From: UBA9676 sp036522155
Lineage (GTDB): Bacteria > Actinomycetota > Actinomycetes > Streptosporangiales > Streptosporangiaceae
DNA: 34,377 bases
Direction: 5' to 3'
Assembly: GCA_036522155.1 (NCBI GenBank)
Contig: DATDGI010000105.1
Location: 1-34,377, forward strand
The first letter of the stretch is position 1, and the number at the start of each line of letters is the position of its first letter. A model generated the notes under the pieces. It was not told where the DNA came from, ran no database searches, and saw only the letters and a program-made list of their open reading frames with translations. A program made the translations under genes and the position numbers. This document shows, piece by piece, positions 30,966-34,377 of the stretch.

Positions 30966-31961
30966 TTGGATGCCCCTGCCATCGTGTGCGAGGACCTCTG
31001 CAAGCGCTACGGGACAGTGGCCGCGCTCAACGGGTTCGGCCTGGTCGCCCCTGAGGGCGCTGTCTATGGCCTGCTGGGACCGAACGGGGCGGGCAAGACC
31101 ACCGCTGTCCGGGTTCTTGCGACCCTGCTGTGCCCCGATTCCGGGCGGGCTGAGGTCGCCGGGTTCGACGTGACCAGCCAGCCCGACCAGGTGCGCGCCC
31201 GCATCGGGCTGGCCGGGCAGAACGCCGCCGTGGATGAGATTCTCTCTGGCCGCCAGAACCTGGTGATGTTCGGGCGCTTGTACCACCTGCCCGCAACTGT
31301 CGCGCGGCGCCGGGCTGACGAGCTGCTGGGCCAGTTCGGCCTGGCCGACGCCGGCAGCAAGCCGGTCAGGCAGTATTCGGGCGGCATGCGCCGCAGGCTT
31401 GACCTGGCCGCGAGCTTCATAGTGGCCCCGCGCGTCCTGTTCCTCGACGAACCCACCGCCGGGCTCGATCCGCGTGGCCGCAACGAGGTCTGGGAGTCGA
31501 TCCGCGCGCTGGCGGCTTCCGGCACAACGGTGCTGCTCACCACGCAGTACCTGGAGGAGGCCGATCGGCTTGCCGACGCCATCTCAGTTATCGCTGCCGG
31601 CCGTGTCATCGCGGCCGGCAGCCCGGACGAACTGAAGTCGCTGACCGGCGGCGACCGGATCGATGTCGTGCTGCGCGAAGCCGGCGATCTGATTCCCGCG
31701 GCCAGGCTCCTGCAGGTTCAGCTCGGCGCTGATGTGAGCCTCGATCATGACACCCGGGGACTCAGCGTGCCGGTCACCGATCGCCTCGCCGCCCTGACCC
31801 ATATCGTCCGCTCGTTGCAGGACGAAAACATCACGGCAGAAGACATCGCCATGCGCCGGCCCACCCTGGATGAAGCGTTCCTGCATCTGATCGGCCAGCA
31901 GCCACCTGGCGACACCGCCTCAGAGTCCTCCACCCAGCCCGCGGAGGTAAACACGCCATGA
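30966..31961 (+). CDS. DrrA-type ABC exporter ATPase
   Basis: ABC ATPase of 331 residues of the daunorubicin-resistance DrrA type. Walker A GPNGAGKTT (about residue 38), signature YSGGMRRRLDLA and Walker B VLFLDEPTAGLDP are present, followed by the C-terminal region PTLDEAFLHL typical of DrrA. The start is TTG 30966 with GAGG seven bases upstream. It overlaps the next gene by four bases (ATGA). With its permease it would export a drug-like compound, controlled by the divergent TetR. Confidence 0.9.
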   Translation: MDAPAIVCEDLCKRYGTVAALNGFGLVAPEGAVYGLLGPNGAGKTTAVRVLATLLCPDSGRAEVAGFDVTSQPDQVRARIGLAGQNAAVDEILSGRQNLVMFGRLYHLPATVARRRADELLGQFGLADAGSKPVRQYSGGMRRRLDLAASFIVAPRVLFLDEPTAGLDPRGRNEVWESIRALAASGTTVLLTTQYLEEADRLADAISVIAAGRVIAAGSPDELKSLTGGDRIDVVLREAGDLIPAARLLQVQLGADVSLDHDTRGLSVPVTDRLAALTHIVRSLQDENITAEDIAMRRPTLDEAFLHLIGQQPPGDTASESSTQPAEVNTP

Positions 31962-32788
31962 CTGTCACACCAGTGATCCCGCGGGCAATCTGCTCCCGGC
32001 TGGGGTGGGCAGTCACGGACGCCTGGGTCATCACCCGCCGCGACCTGGCCCACTGGGCGCGGCAGCCAGGCGCGGTGATCGCCAACACCCTGCTGTTTCC
32101 CGTCATGATCGTGCTGATGTTCGGCTACCTGCTAGGCGGAGCCATGACCGTGCCGGGCGGCGGTGACTACCGCGACTTCCTCATGCCCGGCATGTTCGCC
32201 ATGACGATGGTGTTCGGGATCGGCGCCACCCTGGCCACCGTCAGCGCCGACGCTGCGCGCGGGGTCACCGACCGATTCCGCTCCATGCCCATGGCGACCT
32301 CGGCCGTCGTCGTCGGGCGGGCGGCCGCGGACATGCTCAACTCGGCGGCAGCGCTGGCAGTGCTGGCCGGATGCGGGCTTCTGGTGGGCTGGCATCCGCA
32401 TCACGGCATGGCCTGCGCTCTCGGCGCTTTCGGCCTGCTCTTGCTGCTGCGATTCGCCTTCGTGTGGATCGGGATCTACCTGGGGCTGACCTTCTATCCC
32501 AATCCCGAAGCAGTCACCGCGGTACGAACCTTCGAATTTCCCATCGGATTCCTCGGGAACCCCTTCGTCGCCATCTCCACCATGCCCGCATGGCTCGGAG
32601 CGATCGCACTGTGGAACCCGCTATCCTCAACCGTCTCGGCCGCCCGCCAGCTCTTCGGCGACCCGATTGGCGCCCACGCCTCCTGGATCACAAACCATGC
32701 GGTCCTCATGGCGGTCGCATGGCCCTTGCTGCTGATCGCCGTTTTCTTCCCGCTATCCCTGCACCGTTACCGGCGCCTGAGCCACTGA
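31958..32788 (+). CDS. DrrB-type ABC exporter permease
   Basis: This 276-residue membrane protein has about six hydrophobic segments. The family features near the N-terminus are ITRRDLAHWARQPGAVI and the first helix NTLLFPVMIVLMFGYLLGG. The loop DRFRSMPMATSAVVVGRAAADM and the AALWNPLSS-type loop are characteristic of ABC-2 DrrB permeases. ATG 31958 overlaps the ATPase stop. It forms the exporter with the ATPase. Confidence 0.88.
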   Translation: MTVTPVIPRAICSRLGWAVTDAWVITRRDLAHWARQPGAVIANTLLFPVMIVLMFGYLLGGAMTVPGGGDYRDFLMPGMFAMTMVFGIGATLATVSADAARGVTDRFRSMPMATSAVVVGRAAADMLNSAAALAVLAGCGLLVGWHPHHGMACALGAFGLLLLLRFAFVWIGIYLGLTFYPNPEAVTAVRTFEFPIGFLGNPFVAISTMPAWLGAIALWNPLSSTVSAARQLFGDPIGAHASWITNHAVLMAVAWPLLLIAVFFPLSLHRYRRLSH

Positions 32789-32802
32789 GGGCTTCCCGGT
32801 GA

Positions 32803-32817
32803 GGTGATCTGGTCACC
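32803..32817 (+). terminator. Short hairpin after the exporter operon
   Basis: GGTGA (32803-32807) and TCACC (32813-32817) form a perfect 5-bp stem with a 5-base loop, 15 bases after the permease stop. No T-run follows, so it is only a weak terminator candidate. Confidence 0.25.
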
Positions 32818-32912
32818 CGCCCAGACCGGAGAGATCGCGTTAAGCGGGCCGAGAGTGCGCCTCAAGGTGTGGAACTGGACCTGGGCACCGCCACCAAACT
32901 CGACCCGGTAAC

Positions 32913-33215
32913 TCACAGTTGCGGATGCTGGTCACGCCAGCCCGGGATCAGTTCCCCAGCTGGCACGAAGTCCTCAGCACGACCTGCCCGCGTTTGCTCC
33001 AGCCGGTAGGCGTAGCCAGGACTGGCATAGGCCACAGCTCTCAGCCGCCACAACCGCAGCAGTTCGTGCAACTGGCGGAACTCCTCCGGCCGCTGCGCAT
33101 TGCGCACTGCCGCTGCATACTCTGCCCGGAACTGGGCGTGGTGCTCTTGAGGCAGGACACGCAGGATCTCGACCGGGTCGTAGGGATCGGTGTCGTAGAC
33201 CGCATGGGCAGTCAC
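32913..33215 (-). CDS. DUF6247-like small protein
   Basis: This 100-residue protein has the layout of DUF6247: DPVEILRVLPQEHHAQFRAEY near the start, then a helical LHELLRLWRLRAVAY and a C-terminal PGWRD. Such small proteins often sit beside RelE/ParE-like genes in actinomycetes and may act as antitoxins; this is not proven. GTG 33215 follows AGAGGAG by seven bases; an ATG at 33245 lacks a site. A truncated RelE-like frame lies 3 kb away across the exporter module. Confidence 0.65.
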   Translation of the reverse strand: MTAHAVYDTDPYDPVEILRVLPQEHHAQFRAEYAAAVRNAQRPEEFRQLHELLRLWRLRAVAYASPGYAYRLEQTRAGRAEDFVPAGELIPGWRDQHPQL

Positions 33216-33311
33216 CGCACCGCTCCTCTCTGTCCTGCCGTGCACCGTCGGTTAGCTCCACGGTAGGCCAGGACCCAGACAGTCCGCCTTCGCCGGGCCG
33301 GGCGCAGGCTG

Positions 33312-34205
33312 CTATGAGGCGGCGCCCGCGAGGCCGAGCAGGCGGGCGGCGTTGTTCTTGTACAGGTCGGGCTTGACCTCGTCGCGGATGGCGGTCTTGT
33401 CCAGGTCGGACCGCCAGCGGTCGGGGGTGAGCATCGGGAAGTCGGTGCCAAACAGCATCTTGTGCCGCAGCAGCGTGTTCGCGTACTGGATGAGCAGCGC
33501 CGGGAAGTACTTCGGCGACCAGCCGGACAGGTCGATGTAGACCTGCGGCTTGTGCACGGCGATGGCCAGCGCCTCCTCCTGCCACGGGAACGACGGGTGG
33601 GCCAGGATGATCGGCATATCCGGGAAGTCCACGGCAACGTCGTCCAGGTAGATCGGGTTGGAGTAGCCGAGCCGGATGCCAGCGCCGGCCCGCTGGCCAG
33701 CCCCGACCCCGGTCTGCCCGGTGTGGAACAGCGCGGGCAGGCGGGCCGCCTCGATCACCTCGTACAGCGGGTAGGCGTCCCGGTCGTTCGGCCGGAAGGC
33801 CTGCACGCTCGGGTGGAACTTGAACCCGCGCACGCCGTGCTCGGAGATCAGGCGCTGGGCGGTGCGCACGCCCTCCGCGCCGCGCGCCGGGTCGACGCTG
33901 GCGAACGGGATGATCACGTCCGGATGGGCGCGGGCGCGCTCGGCGATCTCCTCGTTGGTCGGCCGGGCCGGGTCGTCGGGCTGGCCCGCCACATCGATGG
34001 TGAAGGTGACCGCGGCCATGTTCCTGGCCCGGTAGTAACTGGCCAGGTCGTCCACCGAGTAGGCCGCCAGGTCGGTCTTGAAGTACTCGGCCATCGCGGC
34101 CAGGGACGCCCCCGCTTCCGCCCTGGCCTCGGCGCCGGCCGGCGCGGTCACGCTCCGGTGCACGTGCGTGTGGATATCGATCGCGTCAAGGCCGCTGACG
34201 TCCAA
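33312..34205 (-). CDS. Amidohydrolase (ACMSD-type) family protein
   Basis: The ~297-residue TIM-barrel metal hydrolase has the HxH motif IDIHTHVH near the N-terminus, FKFHPSVQAFRPND, the ILAHPSFPW His and the FGTDFPM Asp. This pattern fits the amidohydrolase-2/ACMSD group, which includes decarboxylases and beta-ketoacyl-CoA-type hydrolases of aromatic side-chain pathways. TTG 34205 has GAGG six bases upstream; GTG 34217 (301 residues) is an alternative. The frame stays open to 34313 without homology. The substrate is unknown, but an acyl-CoA or aromatic acid pathway fits the neighbouring synthetase and PaaX. Confidence 0.8.
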   Translation of the reverse strand: MDVSGLDAIDIHTHVHRSVTAPAGAEARAEAGASLAAMAEYFKTDLAAYSVDDLASYYRARNMAAVTFTIDVAGQPDDPARPTNEEIAERARAHPDVIIPFASVDPARGAEGVRTAQRLISEHGVRGFKFHPSVQAFRPNDRDAYPLYEVIEAARLPALFHTGQTGVGAGQRAGAGIRLGYSNPIYLDDVAVDFPDMPIILAHPSFPWQEEALAIAVHKPQVYIDLSGWSPKYFPALLIQYANTLLRHKMLFGTDFPMLTPDRWRSDLDKTAIRDEVKPDLYKNNAARLLGLAGAAS

Positions 34206-34244
34206 CCCCAGCCTCACCCACTCCGGCCGTGCCTGCGCAACCGA

Positions 34245-34377
34245 ATGATAGCGATCACCCCGCCGGCTCCCCTGCGGCCGGTGCTGGTCACACCGCTCCG
34301 CGCCGTGATCCATCCCGGCACCAGCGCCTATGGAAAACTGAAACGCTGGCCCCCCGACCGTTTCGCGAAACTGGCCG
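34245..34377 (+). CDS. Partial frame resembling a GT9 heptosyltransferase, cut by window end
   Basis: From ATG 34245 the frame runs open to the window end (44 codons). It contains VIHPGTSAYGKLKRWPPDRF followed by AKLA, close to the HPGTS..KRWP..RF motif in the middle of family-9 glycosyltransferases such as WaaC. In that family about 170 residues precede the motif, but upstream here lies the opposite-strand amidohydrolase. The gene is therefore either truncated at its 5' end or starts at a different place. Too little is visible to decide. Confidence 0.5.
   Translation, partial: MIAITPPAPLRPVLVTPLRAVIHPGTSAYGKLKRWPPDRFAKLA

Noticed and set aside
34360..34371. 12-bp palindrome GTTTCGCGAAAC as an operator
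   Set aside because: It falls inside the GT9-like reading frame, where it codes RFAKL-type residues, so chance or coding constraint is the simpler explanation.

Overview
The window is very GC-rich DNA with frequent GTG/TTG starts and many 1-4 base start/stop overlaps. It carries mycofactocin genes, an NDMA-type alcohol dehydrogenase, a PaaX regulator, a DrrAB-like exporter and a DUF6247-like protein. Together these point to an actinomycete (Actinomycetota), probably a soil-type, metabolically versatile one. I cannot place it to genus. No rRNA, tRNA, CRISPR array, transposase or replication origin was seen.

Layout. (1) 1-8.1 kb is a methyl-group region: a SAM-dependent methyltransferase (cut by the window edge), a short MetE-type methionine synthase and metK form one overlapping operon. 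A divergent aldehyde dehydrogenase and PucR-type regulator follow, then a fused homocysteine methyltransferase/methylenetetrahydrofolate reductase overlapping pucR. These genes could regenerate methionine and SAM around the methyltransferase. (2) 8.3-11.9 kb encodes a three-subunit molybdenum hydroxylase (large, 2Fe-2S and FAD subunits) with a form-II-like active-site loop, so it is not a proven CO dehydrogenase. (3) 11.8-17.2 kb is a mycofactocin neighbourhood. mftA and mftB lie on the minus strand, divergent from mftF, which is followed by an aldo/keto reductase. An alpha/beta hydrolase and an NDMA-type (mycofactocin-dependent) alcohol dehydrogenase follow on the minus strand. The radical SAM gene mftC and also mftD/mftE, usually adjacent, are absent from the window; mftB instead runs convergently into the Mo-hydroxylase FAD-subunit gene. 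(4) 17.3-22.4 kb holds a PaaX-family regulator, a second MetE-like methyltransferase with a hairpin leader, a small tyrosine-phosphatase-like protein, a zinc alcohol dehydrogenase paired with a cupin of the dihydroxyacetophenone dioxygenase type, and two overlapping small ORFs.

(5) 22.5-29.7 kb is a complete branched-chain-amino-acid-type ABC importer (livF, G, M, H and a lipoprotein binding protein) divergent from an acetoacetyl-CoA synthetase. This suggests uptake of a small acid or amide followed by CoA activation; the substrate is not readable. (6) 29.8-33.2 kb has looser, less GC-biased codon use. It holds a probably broken RelE/ParE-like fragment, a TetR regulator divergent from a DrrAB-type ABC exporter with two near-palindromic operators over the promoter, and a DUF6247-like small protein. 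It looks like an acquired module. (7) The end of the window has an ACMSD-type amidohydrolase and, on the plus strand, the first part of a frame resembling the middle of a GT9 heptosyltransferase.

The strongest candidate for something unusual is the split mycofactocin locus: mftA with a variant core, mftB with a run-on tail, and mftF behind a start-occluding hairpin, beside a Mo-hydroxylase and several dehydrogenases. The second is the methyl-cycle cluster with two different MetE-like proteins. All functional links are inferences from gene order and motifs; no database search was possible.
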